Source: Sunxiuqinia sp965230765 (GTDB taxonomy: Bacteria > Bacteroidota > Bacteroidia > Bacteroidales > Prolixibacteraceae). From it: a stretch of 64,000 nt of DNA. Below the pieces are notes generated by a model. It searched no databases. It saw only the letters and a list, made by a program, of their open reading frames with translations, and was not told where the DNA came from. The stretch spans positions 1,798,001 to 1,862,000 of the forward strand of contig CBDDLR010000001.1 in NCBI GenBank assembly GCA_965230765.1, written 5' to 3'. The translations under genes were made by a program, and so were the position numbers. This document shows positions 8,489 through 18,322 of the stretch, piece after piece. How positions within the stretch are numbered: the stretch's first letter is position 1; every line of letters begins with the position of its first letter.

Positions 8489-11440
8489 TCATTCTTCAGA
8501 ATAAGTAGCTGTACTAAAACAATCGTAAATAGCCTGATGTAGACTTGGGCGGAGGTTTAAATCAAACAGCTTCGTATTTTCCCTTGAAGGGTAGACCCTG
8601 TTCGACATAAATATAAAAAGCAATTCATTATCCGGGTCTGCCCAGCAAAAGGTACCAGTATAGCCGCTATGTCCAAAGCTGTTCTTGCTAGCGCTTACGG
8701 CTGGGTATGCTTCTTCTAATATGTTTTGATCGTTGTCAATATATGGTTTGTCAAAACCTATACCTCTACGGTTTTCATTTTCGGGATATTGAATTCTTGT
8801 AAATTCATTGATACTATTTTCTTCAAAAAACTGAGTACCTCCGTATTTCCCTTTCTGAAGGTACATTTGCATTATCTTCGCCAAATCAGTGGCTGTGCCA
8901 AAAAGCCCGGCATTTCCTGAAACGCCGCCCATCATCGCGGCTCCTTCATCGTGCACAAAACCTTGTAATAATTCATTCCTAAATTGCTGGTCGTTTTCAG
9001 TTGGCAAGATGTTTCCTTTTGGAAAATGTTTGTATGCATTAAACGTAACGGTGCTTGCTCCCAGGGGAAGGTAGAATGTATTCTTCAAGTAGCTTTCGTA
9101 ATCTTGTCCGGTGATATTTTCAATAATCTTTGGAAATAGGTAAAAAGCCAATCCCGAATACTTGTATTCCTGATTTGGAATTAATTCTGAATCCCGGATT
9201 TCATCAAACATTTTTTGCTGATATTTTCCCTTCATATAAAGATTTGAAGAAACTCTCAAGTCAAATCTTGAAGTTGGGTGATCTTTAAAAACTGTTTTGC
9301 GCAGTTTCCCATTCTTTTTCAGGGTGTTGTGCCAGTACGGGATCCAGGCTTGCAGCCCTGCCTGATGAGCTAAAATTGTCCTGGCCGAAAGCTTGTTTTT
9401 ATTGCTGTTCCTGAAATCAGGCCAGTAAGCATAAAATGGTACATCCAGTTGAAATTTCTTTTCGCCATGTAATTTTATGAGTGCAGGAAGTGGCCCGGTG
9501 ATTTTCGTTACAGATGCCCAGTCGTAGATATTTTCTTTCAGTACCGGTTTTTGTTTTTTGTATGTGTGAAACCCGTAGCATTTATGAAAAATCACCTTGC
9601 CACTTCTGGCTATGAGAATTTGGCATCCGGGATATGCTTCCTCAGTCAGGCCAAATTGTGCAATTGAATCTATTTTCGATTCGAGAAGAGAAGAGGAAAT
9701 TCCTACTTCTTCAGGGATGGTGTATTTTAGTCGTCCGTTTTTTTTTATTTCAATGCCTGTCCCTTCTCTATAGTTTGCATTTACAGAAACCGGAAGCGTA
9801 CCGTTTACATCAATTGCGCCAAAAATGGCCTGTGCCGCCAGCTCTTGGGTAATCCGGTTTTCCTGGTAGGTGATAAGGAGTGCATTGCAATTAAATGCTT
9901 CATCAATAAACTTTAGCGCATATGGGTTCCCGAAAAGTGAAATGATTTTCTTTTTCTTGGGCAACTGAGAAAAGAATTGGTTAATTGTTGGCTCAACCCC
10001 GTAATTTGACTTGGGTCCCAGGTTTAGCTTGTGAATTCCTATAATCAGCAGATTATAATTGTTGAGGTAGCTTGTCAGTTTCTGAATTTCGTTAGTAGAA
10101 GCGTTTTCATCCAGCTGAAAATGGTCAACTGTCATGTAGTTCCCAAGCATTGTTTGGAATGAAGTCTGGTTGTTTTTGCCAATTGATATAGACGCAATTT
10201 TCAATGTGTCAAGACGTTCCAGAGGCAGCAAATCTTTATTGTTCCGCAGCAAAGTCAACGATTGTTCGTGCAATAATTGTTTGGTCAGTTCATAACGAGG
10301 GGAATTTATTCCCAGTGCGCTGTTTTGATCCGGTTTGTCAAGGCCAAGCCATTTTTTTGCTGCCAGGATTTTCCGGCATTTCCAGTCAATTTCCGATTCA
10401 CTGATCTCACCTTTTTTTATCGTTTCTTCCACTGCTTTTGTAGCAGCGGAAATATCAGGAACAATTTCAAGTAGATCATTCCCGGCCTGCAGGGCTTTTA
10501 CAGCAGCATCACCAGTTTTGTATGTTTTTGTAATGCCGTGCATGTTCATTCCATCGGTAACGATCAAGCCACTAAAACCAAACTCATCAATTAGTTTGTT
10601 TTGAATGATTTTTTTAGAAAGTGAAGCCGGAATTTTCTTTTTCCGATCTAAATTAGGAACGTGAATATGTGCCGTCATCATACCTGCAATACCACGATTG
10701 ATGAGGTAATTAAATGGTTTCAATTCCACGGAGTCAAGGTGTTCTGCTTTGTGCTTAATGATAGGCAACCCTAAGTGTGAATCTGTATTTGTGTCGCCAT
10801 GACCCGGAAAATGTTTGGCAACTGCCAGCACTCCCGCATCTTGCATGCCTTTTGCATACATCCACGATTTTTGTGCAACCCGTTTTGGGTTTTCCCCAAA
10901 TGAACGAAAATTAATCACCGGGTTGTCAGGGTTGTTGTTGACATCAGCAACAGGGGCAAAATTTACACCCACTCCCAGTTGTTTAAGTTGAGCTCCTACT
11001 TCCATTCCCATCCGATAAATAAGGCTGTCGTTTTTTAGTGCACCCAATGCCATTTGAACCGGGTACTTGGGAGTTCCTTTTAGTCGGAAAGCAGGGCCCC
11101 ATTCTGCATCCATACAAGTTAAAAGCGGCAGTTTGCTTTGTTGCTGAAATTCGTTTGCAAGCCTGACCATTTCCTCTGACTCACCTCGCATGAATATGAT
11201 GCCCCCAGGCTTATATCTTTCAATGATTTGTTCCACTTTTTTATATTGGGCTTTATCATTGTTCGAATACACATCAATAATAAAAAGCTGTCCAACTTTT
11301 TCCTGAAGGGTCATCGACCGTAGGCACGAATCAACCCAGGAATGGTTCAAATAACGAATGAAATCCGGGGCATTTTGGCCTTGTAACAAATGGGTTCCAA
11401 AAAGAAAAAGGGAAACTATAAATAGGGTTCTAATTTTCAT
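8489..11440 (-). CDS. GH3 beta-N-acetylhexosaminidase fused to a serine beta-lactamase-like domain
   Basis: 983 residues with a signal peptide (1-22, ending LLQGQ), so it acts outside the cytoplasm. The N-terminal GH3 domain has the NagZ signature KHFPGHGDTNTDSH at 209-222, whose His/Asp pair supplies the acid/base, and the likely nucleophile D296 in IVTDGMN. A C-terminal GH3 alpha/beta domain follows to about 555. From about 575 to the end is a beta-lactamase/penicillin-binding-protein-fold domain with SVTK (S643-K646), a YSG at 761-763 in place of YxN, and HSG near residue 943. The fusion should remove GlcNAc from peptidoglycan fragments and may trim peptides or esters. It faces the NamZ-like gene head to head, which supports a role in wall-fragment salvage. 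Confidence 0.88.
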   Translation of the reverse strand: MKIRTLFIVSLFLFGTHLLQGQNAPDFIRYLNHSWVDSCLRSMTLQEKVGQLFIIDVYSNNDKAQYKKVEQIIERYKPGGIIFMRGESEEMVRLANEFQQQSKLPLLTCMDAEWGPAFRLKGTPKYPVQMALGALKNDSLIYRMGMEVGAQLKQLGVGVNFAPVADVNNNPDNPVINFRSFGENPKRVAQKSWMYAKGMQDAGVLAVAKHFPGHGDTNTDSHLGLPIIKHKAEHLDSVELKPFNYLINRGIAGMMTAHIHVPNLDRKKKIPASLSKKIIQNKLIDEFGFSGLIVTDGMNMHGITKTYKTGDAAVKALQAGNDLLEIVPDISAATKAVEETIKKGEISESEIDWKCRKILAAKKWLGLDKPDQNSALGINSPRYELTKQLLHEQSLTLLRNNKDLLPLERLDTLKIASISIGKNNQTSFQTMLGNYMTVDHFQLDENASTNEIQKLTSYLNNYNLLIIGIHKLNLGPKSNYGVEPTINQFFSQLPKKKKIISLFGNPYALKFIDEAFNCNALLITYQENRITQELAAQAIFGAIDVNGTLPVSVNANYREGTGIEIKKNGRLKYTIPEEVGISSSLLESKIDSIAQFGLTEEAYPGCQILIARSGKVIFHKCYGFHTYKKQKPVLKENIYDWASVTKITGPLPALIKLHGEKKFQLDVPFYAYWPDFRNSNKNKLSARTILAHQAGLQAWIPYWHNTLKKNGKLRKTVFKDHPTSRFDLRVSSNLYMKGKYQQKMFDEIRDSELIPNQEYKYSGLAFYLFPKIIENITGQDYESYLKNTFYLPLGASTVTFNAYKHFPKGNILPTENDQQFRNELLQGFVHDEGAAMMGGVSGNAGLFGTATDLAKIMQMYLQKGKYGGTQFFEENSINEFTRIQYPENENRRGIGFDKPYIDNDQNILEEAYPAVSASKNSFGHSGYTGTFCWADPDNELLFIFMSNRVYPSRENTKLFDLNLRPSLHQAIYDCFSTATYSEE

Positions 11441-11542
11441 TGTTCAATTCTTTCAATCGTTAAAAATAAGAAGATTCCTGTAAAGAAAACCGTTACATCA
11501 ATTTGCTTTTGCTATTTTCGTGTAAAAGGAAATAGAATTATT

Positions 11543-12700
11543 ATGCGGATTATATCTGTATTCATCTTCGCTTTATTATTTTCATCTTGTCATTCGTCTT
11601 CAGTATTAACCGGAGCAGATCAATCTGCTCGTTATTTGCCACTTCTTTCCGGAAAAAGAGTTGGCCTTGTTGTCAATCAAAGTTCGTTGGTTGGAAACAA
11701 TCATTTGGTCGATTTTTTAATTAAGAACGAAATTGAAGTGACAAAAATTTTCAGTCCTGAACACGGTTTTCGTGGGAAAGCTGACGCTGGGGAAAAAGTT
11801 GATGATCACCTAGATGTAAAAACTGGATTGCCCATTGTTTCCTTGTATGGTAAAAATAAGAAACCAACCAGGGAGCAATTAGCTGACTTGGATGTACTTG
11901 TTTTTGATATTCAGGATGTTGGCATTCGGTTTTATACGTACATTAGCACATTACACTATGTGATGGAAGCTTGTGCTGAGAACAACAAGGAGTTGATTGT
12001 TCTTGACCGACCAAATCCAAATGGCGATTATGTGGGCGGACCAGTTTTAAAGGAAGAGTTTCAATCTTTTGTAGGCATGCACCCCATCCCGATCGTGCAT
12101 GGTTGCACGGTTGGGGAACTGGCCATAATGATTAACGGAGAACAATGGTTGAACGAAGGTGTACAATGTAAGCTGAACGTAATTTCCTGCAAAAACTATA
12201 CACATTCTATGCCTTGGTCCCTGCTTGTAAAGCCTTCGCCAAATTTGCCTAATGATTTAAGCGTGAGATTGTACCCATCGCTTTGTTTTTTTGAGGCGAC
12301 ACATGTGAGTATTGGTAGAGGGACACAATTCCCGTTTCAAGTGATTGGATATCCAAACCCTGAATTCGGCGATTTTACATTTACTCCCGAAAGTATTCCC
12401 GGAATGGCAAAAAATCCAAAGCAGGATGGCAAGTTGTGCTATGGGCTTGATTTAAGGCAAGAGGGATTGAATCATAAATTTAGCATATCTTATTTCCTTG
12501 GCTTTTACAAACATTTTGAAGCAGAAAGTGACTTTCTGAGTTCTGAAAGATGGTTTAACCTACTGGCAGGAACAGATCAGCTTTTGAATGATATTCGGCA
12601 AGGAAAAACCTTGTTGGATATTGAAAATAGCTGGGAGGAAGAACTAACTGATTTTTTAAGGTTGAGAAAAAAGTATTTATTGTACCCTGATTTTGAATAA
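11543..12700 (+). CDS. namZ: Exo-beta-N-acetylmuramidase (NamZ-type, DUF1343/GH171)
   Basis: 385 residues. An N-terminal signal ends in a lipobox-like FSSC (residues 13-16), so it is probably a periplasmic lipoprotein. The body matches the DUF1343 family: GLVVNQSS near residue 40, FSPEHGFRG near 75, LVFDIQDVGIRFYTYISTL near 115-133, LDRPNPNG near 155 and SIGRGTQFPFQVIGYP near 255. Characterised members, from Bacillus subtilis and Tannerella forsythia, release terminal MurNAc from peptidoglycan fragments. It diverges from a NagZ-type hexosaminidase fusion and is followed 5 bases later by a symporter. Together the three look like a muropeptide breakdown and uptake set. The symbol rests on family membership only. 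Confidence 0.85.
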   Translation: MRIISVFIFALLFSSCHSSSVLTGADQSARYLPLLSGKRVGLVVNQSSLVGNNHLVDFLIKNEIEVTKIFSPEHGFRGKADAGEKVDDHLDVKTGLPIVSLYGKNKKPTREQLADLDVLVFDIQDVGIRFYTYISTLHYVMEACAENNKELIVLDRPNPNGDYVGGPVLKEEFQSFVGMHPIPIVHGCTVGELAIMINGEQWLNEGVQCKLNVISCKNYTHSMPWSLLVKPSPNLPNDLSVRLYPSLCFFEATHVSIGRGTQFPFQVIGYPNPEFGDFTFTPESIPGMAKNPKQDGKLCYGLDLRQEGLNHKFSISYFLGFYKHFEAESDFLSSERWFNLLAGTDQLLNDIRQGKTLLDIENSWEEELTDFLRLRKKYLLYPDFE

Positions 12701-12705
12701 AAATT

Positions 12706-14145
12706 ATGCAGCCATATTTCTTTTTTTCCATAGTCGTTGCCTACTTCTTTTTATTAATGCTTATTTCATGGCTTACTTCAAGGAAAGCCAACCATCTCAG
12801 TTTTTTTAATGCCAATAAATCATCCCCCTGGTACTTGGTGGCCTATGGCATGCTGGGGGCAACACTTTCTGGTGTAACATTTATTTCGGTTCCTGGAGAA
12901 GTTGGAAATTCAGCTTTTTCCTATTTACAATTTGTGTTGGGAAATTTGATTGGGTTCTGGCTGATAGCTTTCATCCTGCTGCCGTTTTATTACAAATTGA
13001 AACTCATATCGATTTATTCTTTCCTGGAAGATTGCATGGGTTTTTTTAGTCGAAGAACAGCCAGTTTTTTCTTCTTAATTTCTAAGTTGATTGGGGCTGC
13101 TTTTCGTTTTTATCTGGTTGTTTTGGTATTGCAATTGGCTTTTTTTGATGCGTTTGGAGTCCCATTTCCTGTCACAGTTTGTATCTCCGTTTTATTGATC
13201 TGGATTTATACCTTTCGTGCTGGAATAAAGACCATTGTTTGGACCGACACCCTGCAAACCACCTTTTTAATCCTGGCGTTGGGATTTACATTTTACTACT
13301 TATCGAAAGAAATGAATTTGGGCGTTTTTGCAATGATCGATTCTGTAAGAGAGAGCCATTTATCAACCGTGTTTAATTGGAATTGGAGAGATTCTGCTTT
13401 TTTCCCAAAGCAATTCATTGCTGGAATTTTTATGGCCATAGCAATTAACGGATTGGATCAGGATATCATGCAAAAAAACCTTACCTGCAAATCGTTACCA
13501 GAAGCGCAAAAGAACATGCTCGTATTCAGCTTATTCTTTGTGATCATTGTGCTGCTTTTTATGGGATTAGGTGTTGCATTGTATCAGTTTGCAGGTTTTG
13601 CAGGTGTTGAAATACCATCCGAGTCCGATAAGCTTTTTCCGTTACTGGCTATGAATCATTTGGGAATGACCGTTGGGATTGCCTTTTTAATTGGAATAAC
13701 AGCTGCGGCTTTCTCCAGTGCAGATTCAGCATTGACAGCGTTAACAACTTCTTTTTGTGTTGATTTTTTAGGGCAAGGCGATGAACAAAACAATAAGAGT
13801 AAACGCATCAGAACCTTGGTGCATGTATCATTTTCGGTCATTTTAATATTTGTCATAATTGCTTTTAAAATCATTAATAACGAAAGTGTTGTGATGGCGA
13901 TTTTTAAAGCTGTGGGTTATACGTACGGCCCTATTCTTGGACTGTTTGTTTATGGCATATATATCAAACGGAAAGTAAATGATCGACTTGTGCCTCTTGT
14001 TGCGATAATCTCACCTGTTTTAACCTATCTGGTTGCCAGGTTTTCGGTTCAAATTTTGAACGGATATCAGTTTGGGTTTGAGTTGCTGATTTTGAATGCT
14101 TTCATCATGATTTTAGGCTTGCTGTTAACTAATTGTAAAAAATGA
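12706..14145 (+). CDS. Sodium:solute symporter (SSS family), possible MurNAc/GlcNAc importer
   Basis: 479 residues with about 13 hydrophobic segments and the LeuT-fold SSS pattern. GATLSGVTFISVPGEVG near residues 52-67 lies in the substrate/sodium-binding first helix region, AFSSADSALTAL near 335-345 holds the sodium-binding Ser/Ala/Asp cluster, and GLDQDIMQKNLTCKS sits around 255-270. It starts 5 bases after the NamZ-like gene, so the two share a transcript. In Tannerella an SSS protein (MurT) imports MurNAc beside a kinase and an etherase. By analogy this may take up the sugars released by the neighbouring hydrolases. MurK- and MurQ-like genes are not in this window, so the substrate is inference. 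Confidence 0.85.
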   Translation: MQPYFFFSIVVAYFFLLMLISWLTSRKANHLSFFNANKSSPWYLVAYGMLGATLSGVTFISVPGEVGNSAFSYLQFVLGNLIGFWLIAFILLPFYYKLKLISIYSFLEDCMGFFSRRTASFFFLISKLIGAAFRFYLVVLVLQLAFFDAFGVPFPVTVCISVLLIWIYTFRAGIKTIVWTDTLQTTFLILALGFTFYYLSKEMNLGVFAMIDSVRESHLSTVFNWNWRDSAFFPKQFIAGIFMAIAINGLDQDIMQKNLTCKSLPEAQKNMLVFSLFFVIIVLLFMGLGVALYQFAGFAGVEIPSESDKLFPLLAMNHLGMTVGIAFLIGITAAAFSSADSALTALTTSFCVDFLGQGDEQNNKSKRIRTLVHVSFSVILIFVIIAFKIINNESVVMAIFKAVGYTYGPILGLFVYGIYIKRKVNDRLVPLVAIISPVLTYLVARFSVQILNGYQFGFELLILNAFIMILGLLLTNCKK

Positions 14146-14254
14146 GGGGTAAATTCAATAGATTCTTAACGTAAAATGTTAAAAAATGTAAAATCATTTC
14201 CTATTTTTACCATACTAAACTTTTGAATGAAACCGTTTAGACCTAAAGTTGCCT

Positions 14255-15700
14255 GTGAAAAGATTTTATCACATTATCATTTTTCTGTTTGCTCTTGCAG
14301 CATTTTTTTCATGCGAAGACGAAAAATATATTTCTTCTTCTGATGCACAATTGCAGTTTTCAGTTGACACGGTGATGTTCGATACCATTTTCACCAGCAT
14401 TGGTTCTACTACAAGAAACCTACGTGTTTATAACCCTTACGATCAGAAAGTGTTAGTTTCCAGCATTAAATTAGCTGGTGGGGAAAATTCAAACTTCCGC
14501 TTAAATGTTAATGGATTTGCAAGTGATGAGATTACTGATTTTGAGATACCTGCCAATGACAGCATTTTTATATTTGTTGAAGTAAATGTTGACCCTAATG
14601 GGGGCAATATTCCAATGGTTGTGCAGGATTCAATTGTGTTTGTCACAAATGCCAACCTACAGGATGTTGACCTGGTAGCCTGGGGACAAGATTTTAACCT
14701 GATTAAAGATGCTCAGATACCAACATCAACTTGGACCGCAGATAAACCTTATTTGGTGTACAATTATGCTTATGTTGACAGTTTGGCTACACTGACGATT
14801 GAAAAGGGAACGAAAATCTATTTTCATGAAGGTGCACGGTTATTTGTTCGTGGAAATGTTAATGCAAAAGGTACTGCGGAAGAACCCATTATATTTCAGG
14901 GCGACCGATTGGAAGAAGTTTATCAGGATGTACCGGATCAGTGGGGTGGAATACTTTTATTTTCGGGTAGCCATGATAATGTATTTGAACATACTGAAAT
15001 AAAGAACGCCAATATTGGTTTGCAGGTAGGGACCATTGAAAATGATGGTTTTGCCAGCGTTAAACTTTCAAGTGTGAAAATCCAAAACATGGCCTATGCG
15101 GGTATTTTCTCAATGAAATCAGAAATTGAAGCTGATAATTGCCTGATTACTAATTGTGGCTATTATGGGGCTGCTTTGTTGGTTGGGGGCAGTTACGAGT
15201 TTAATCATACTACGATTGCCAATTACTGGGGTGGATTTTCTACCCGCTCAAGATCTACTTCTTCGCTTGTTTTGTCAAATCTATTGATCATTGACGATGA
15301 AAATGGAGGCAGTACACCTTATGTTGGTGATTTAACAAAGGCCGATTTTGGCAATAGTATTGTAACCGGAAATTTAACCAACGGGAATGAAGTTGAGCTT
15401 GGTCAATCTGATGAAGCCGTGTTCAATTTCTATTTTGATCATTGTTTGTTGCAACTTTCAGATACTTTCAATATTTCGGATAGAAACAACTTTAATCAAA
15501 TATTAAAAGGACTTGATCCTCGTTTTGTTGATCCTTTTGAAGATCTGAACTTTGAACTGGATACACTTAGTCCAGCCAAAGATGTAGGCTCTGTAACAAT
15601 AGGCAGTTCGTTTCCTTTTGATTTAAAAAATGACAGCAGGATTGATGATGACGGCCCAGACTTGGGTTGTTACGAACGGATTGAAAAATCTTCCGAATAG
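14255..15700 (+). CDS. Probable surface or periplasmic lipoprotein with beta-helix repeats
   Basis: About 481 residues from a GTG at 14255, giving MKRFYHIIIF; a TTG two codons upstream is an alternative. There is no in-frame ATG near the signal sequence. The signal ends FFSC near residue 20, so lipidation is likely. An Ig-like or transthyretin-like beta region (about 30-140) precedes a right-handed parallel beta-helix at roughly 160-400, seen as recurring short hydrophobic strands with Asn/Gly turns, for example IKNANIGLQVG and KIQNMAYAGIFS. The last part ends in DLGCYE, as in other Bacteroidota beta-helix lipoproteins. No catalytic residues are evident. It is followed after 5 bases by the secreted endonuclease/phosphatase-fold gene and is probably cotranscribed with it. 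Confidence 0.7.
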   Translation: MKRFYHIIIFLFALAAFFSCEDEKYISSSDAQLQFSVDTVMFDTIFTSIGSTTRNLRVYNPYDQKVLVSSIKLAGGENSNFRLNVNGFASDEITDFEIPANDSIFIFVEVNVDPNGGNIPMVVQDSIVFVTNANLQDVDLVAWGQDFNLIKDAQIPTSTWTADKPYLVYNYAYVDSLATLTIEKGTKIYFHEGARLFVRGNVNAKGTAEEPIIFQGDRLEEVYQDVPDQWGGILLFSGSHDNVFEHTEIKNANIGLQVGTIENDGFASVKLSSVKIQNMAYAGIFSMKSEIEADNCLITNCGYYGAALLVGGSYEFNHTTIANYWGGFSTRSRSTSSLVLSNLLIIDDENGGSTPYVGDLTKADFGNSIVTGNLTNGNEVELGQSDEAVFNFYFDHCLLQLSDTFNISDRNNFNQILKGLDPRFVDPFEDLNFELDTLSPAKDVGSVTIGSSFPFDLKNDSRIDDDGPDLGCYERIEKSSE

Positions 15701-15705
15701 ACATC

Positions 15706-16731
15706 ATGAGATTACCCCTTTTCTTCATTACTTGTTTTGTGTTTTTAAATTCTTTTGGTCAAGCTGAATGTGTTAAAAAAGAATTTAATATTGTATTCTA
15801 CAATGTTGAGAACTTGTTTGACACCTATGATGATACAATAACTTTAGACGATGAATTCCTTCCTTGGGGCGACAGGCATTGGACAGAGAAAAAACTAAAG
15901 AAGAAAATAAATAATATTGGAAAAGTGTTGTTGGGTTCCTGCGATTTTGAATTGCCGGATATTATTGGTTTATGCGAAGTTGAAAATAGGTTTGTCCTCG
16001 ATAAGTTAACAAAGAAAAGCCCGCTTCAGTCCTTCAAATATAAAATTATCCACAAGGATTCACCGGATAGAAGGGGGATTGATGTTGCCCTGATATATCG
16101 GGATGAAAAATGCAGGCCAATCAATTTTGAATTCATTCCGTTGAAGGATAAAAAAGGGGATGTTCTACTTTCCAGAGAGATCTTGTATGCTCAGTTTTTC
16201 GTTTTACCGCAAGATACCTTGCATCTTTTTTTTAATCATTGGCCGTCTCGGTATGGTGGTCAATCTGAAACAGAGCATAAACGCATTAATGCAGCTGAGA
16301 CATTAAAAAGAAAGGTTGATCAGATTTTGGAAAAGAAAACGAGGCCACGAATCGTATTGATGGGTGATTTTAATGATAACCCGGATAATAAAAGTTTGTC
16401 AGGTACTCTTGATGCAAAACGATTTGACAATGATTCTGTCATGGGTGAATTAGTGAATTTGTCATCAAATTGGCAAGGGCAGGGGACATTGAAACACCGT
16501 CAAAGTTGGATGGTATTTGATCAAGTTATCGTATCAGATTATCTGTTAAATTCTAAAAACAATTGGAAGACAAGTGCAGTTAATGCTACCACCGTAAGCC
16601 TTCCTTTTTTGTTTGAAGATGATACTAAATACCAGGGGAAAAAGCTTTATCGAACCTATTATGGAATGAGGTATCATGGCGGTTTTAGTGATCATTTGCC
16701 AATTCGATTGAAGCTATTCCGTGCCAATTAG
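15706..16731 (+). CDS. Secreted endonuclease/exonuclease/phosphatase-fold protein
   Basis: 341 residues with a signal peptide (1-18, ending NSFGQA). The family landmarks are in order: NVENLFD (metal/active-site Asn, about 34-40), CEVEN (the catalytic Glu, near 88), NHWPSR (near 172-177), GDFNDNPD (near 222-229) and the final SDHLPI (near 330-335). These fit a metal-dependent hydrolase of phosphodiester or phosphomonoester bonds, secreted and so likely acting on extracellular DNA, RNA or phospholipid headgroups. The specific substrate is unknown. It follows the lipoprotein gene by 5 bases. Its stop codon overlaps the stop of the converging CCA-adding enzyme by four bases. Confidence 0.85.
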   Translation: MRLPLFFITCFVFLNSFGQAECVKKEFNIVFYNVENLFDTYDDTITLDDEFLPWGDRHWTEKKLKKKINNIGKVLLGSCDFELPDIIGLCEVENRFVLDKLTKKSPLQSFKYKIIHKDSPDRRGIDVALIYRDEKCRPINFEFIPLKDKKGDVLLSREILYAQFFVLPQDTLHLFFNHWPSRYGGQSETEHKRINAAETLKRKVDQILEKKTRPRIVLMGDFNDNPDNKSLSGTLDAKRFDNDSVMGELVNLSSNWQGQGTLKHRQSWMVFDQVIVSDYLLNSKNNWKTSAVNATTVSLPFLFEDDTKYQGKKLYRTYYGMRYHGGFSDHLPIRLKLFRAN

Positions 16732-18137
16732 TTCTTTGGGTTCAACCCCAAATCCTTAGCTTTTTCCAGCATGAATGCATAAGCTTCTTCGTAATCGTTT
16801 CTTATTTCTCCGTCCAGAATTGCCTCTTTTATTGCATTTTTAATGTCTCCAACTTCATGCGATGGTGCGAGTCCAAAAACCTCCATTATTTCTTCACCAG
16901 AGACGGGTGGTTGAAAGTTGCGAATATGATCACGTTCTTCCAGATCCTTCAGCTTTTCACGAACTAACTGAAAGTTTTTCATGTAACGTTTAACCTTCTC
17001 CGTGTTTTTTGAAGTAATATCAGCCTCACAAAGGGTCATCAAATCATCAATGTCATCACCCGCTTCAAACAATAGTCGGCGAACAGCAGAATCAGTCACT
17101 TCTTGTTCTGAAAGTACAATCGGGCGCATGTGCAGCGATACCATTTTCTGAACGAACTTCATTTTTTCATTTAATGGAAGTTTCATCCTTCTGAAAAGCC
17201 CGGGAATCATTTTTGCCCCAACAAAATTGTGTGCATGAAACGTCCAGCCTAGTCCAGGGACATATTTTTTTGTTCTTGGCTTTGCAATATCATGAAGAAT
17301 TGCGGACCATCTCAACCAAAGGTTGTCCGTGTTAGGGACAATCCGGTCAAGCACTTCCAGCGTGTGGTAAAAATTGTCTTTATGACCAATTCCATTCACC
17401 TCTTCACGTCCTTTCATTGCTGCAAGTTCAGGGAAAATAAGATTGAGTAAGCCCGTATTGTTCAGTAGCTTAAACCCTTTTGATGGTTTGTCTGAAAGAA
17501 TTATTTTATTCAACTCTTCCATGATCCGCTCTTTCGATACGATTTTTATTCGTTCTTTGTTTGCACTAATTGCTGTTAGTGTTTTTTCTTCTATTACAAA
17601 ATCCAGCTGCGTTGAAAAGCGGATAGCACGCATCATTCGCAAAGGGTCATCGGAAAAAGTTATTACCGGGTCAAGCGGAGTCCGGATAATTTTGTCTTCT
17701 AAGTCAGAAATGCCTTCAAAAGGATCAACCAATTCGCCAAACCGATCAGCATTTAAACAAATCGCCAACGCATTAATGGTAAAATCCCTTCTTTTCTGAT
17801 CGTCCTCAAGCGTGCCATCTTCAACCGTTGGTTTTCTGGAATCTTCTCGGTACGATTCTTTTCTTGCACCAACAAATTCAACTTCTAATCCCTGGGATTT
17901 TAGCATGGCAGTTCCAAAATTTTTGAAAACGCTAACAGGCGTTTTGGGGCCGCAGCGTTTTGCAACTTTTTTGGCAAGTTCGATCCCGCTTCCCAAAGTA
18001 ACTATGTCAATGTCCGGGGAATTTCTTTTTAATAAGATATCCCTGACAAAACCGCCAATCACGTAACACTCTTGCCCTAATTGGTCTGCTTCTTCTGATA
18101 TGATCGAAAATATGCTGTGTTTAAGATGTTCTTTCAT
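16728..18137 (-). CDS. CCA tRNA nucleotidyltransferase / poly(A) polymerase family, HD-domain type
   Basis: 469 residues from the ATG at 18137; a TTG six codons upstream is less likely. It builds or repairs the CCA end of tRNAs, or adds A tails if it is a poly(A) polymerase. The class II nucleotidyltransferase head is clear: GGFVRD at 28-33, the metal-binding DID at 42-44, and RRDFTINAL at 116-124. SDDPLRMMRAIRF follows near 162-174. A C-terminal HD domain with H258 and HD at 282-283 suggests added phosphohydrolase activity, as in several bacterial CCA enzymes. The single gene converges on and overlaps the upstream nuclease-fold gene by four bases. Deciding between CCA addition and polyadenylation would need comparison with characterised enzymes. 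Confidence 0.88.
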   Translation of the reverse strand: MKEHLKHSIFSIISEEADQLGQECYVIGGFVRDILLKRNSPDIDIVTLGSGIELAKKVAKRCGPKTPVSVFKNFGTAMLKSQGLEVEFVGARKESYREDSRKPTVEDGTLEDDQKRRDFTINALAICLNADRFGELVDPFEGISDLEDKIIRTPLDPVITFSDDPLRMMRAIRFSTQLDFVIEEKTLTAISANKERIKIVSKERIMEELNKIILSDKPSKGFKLLNNTGLLNLIFPELAAMKGREEVNGIGHKDNFYHTLEVLDRIVPNTDNLWLRWSAILHDIAKPRTKKYVPGLGWTFHAHNFVGAKMIPGLFRRMKLPLNEKMKFVQKMVSLHMRPIVLSEQEVTDSAVRRLLFEAGDDIDDLMTLCEADITSKNTEKVKRYMKNFQLVREKLKDLEERDHIRNFQPPVSGEEIMEVFGLAPSHEVGDIKNAIKEAILDGEIRNDYEEAYAFMLEKAKDLGLNPKN

Positions 18138-18294
18138 CGGGTAAATTGCAGTCAAAAAAATGACTTACTAAAAATAATATGACAAATCGTTTATAAAACG
18201 TGACAAAATTACAATTTTTCTGTACCTTATTGGAAAAATAACGGGCAAAATAAGATGGCATAAATGTTGATATGTAAATATATAAAAAAATAAA

Positions 18295-18302
18295 TATATT
18301 TG
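18295..18302 (+). promoter_or_regulatory. -7 promoter element for thioredoxin
   Basis: TATATTTG fits TAnnTTTG exactly. A TTG at 18267-18269 lies 25 bases upstream, slightly more than the usual 19-23. The start of trxA is 20 bases after the element, so the leader is short. Confidence 0.45.
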
Positions 18303-18322
18303 TAATAGAAAAACTGATAACA

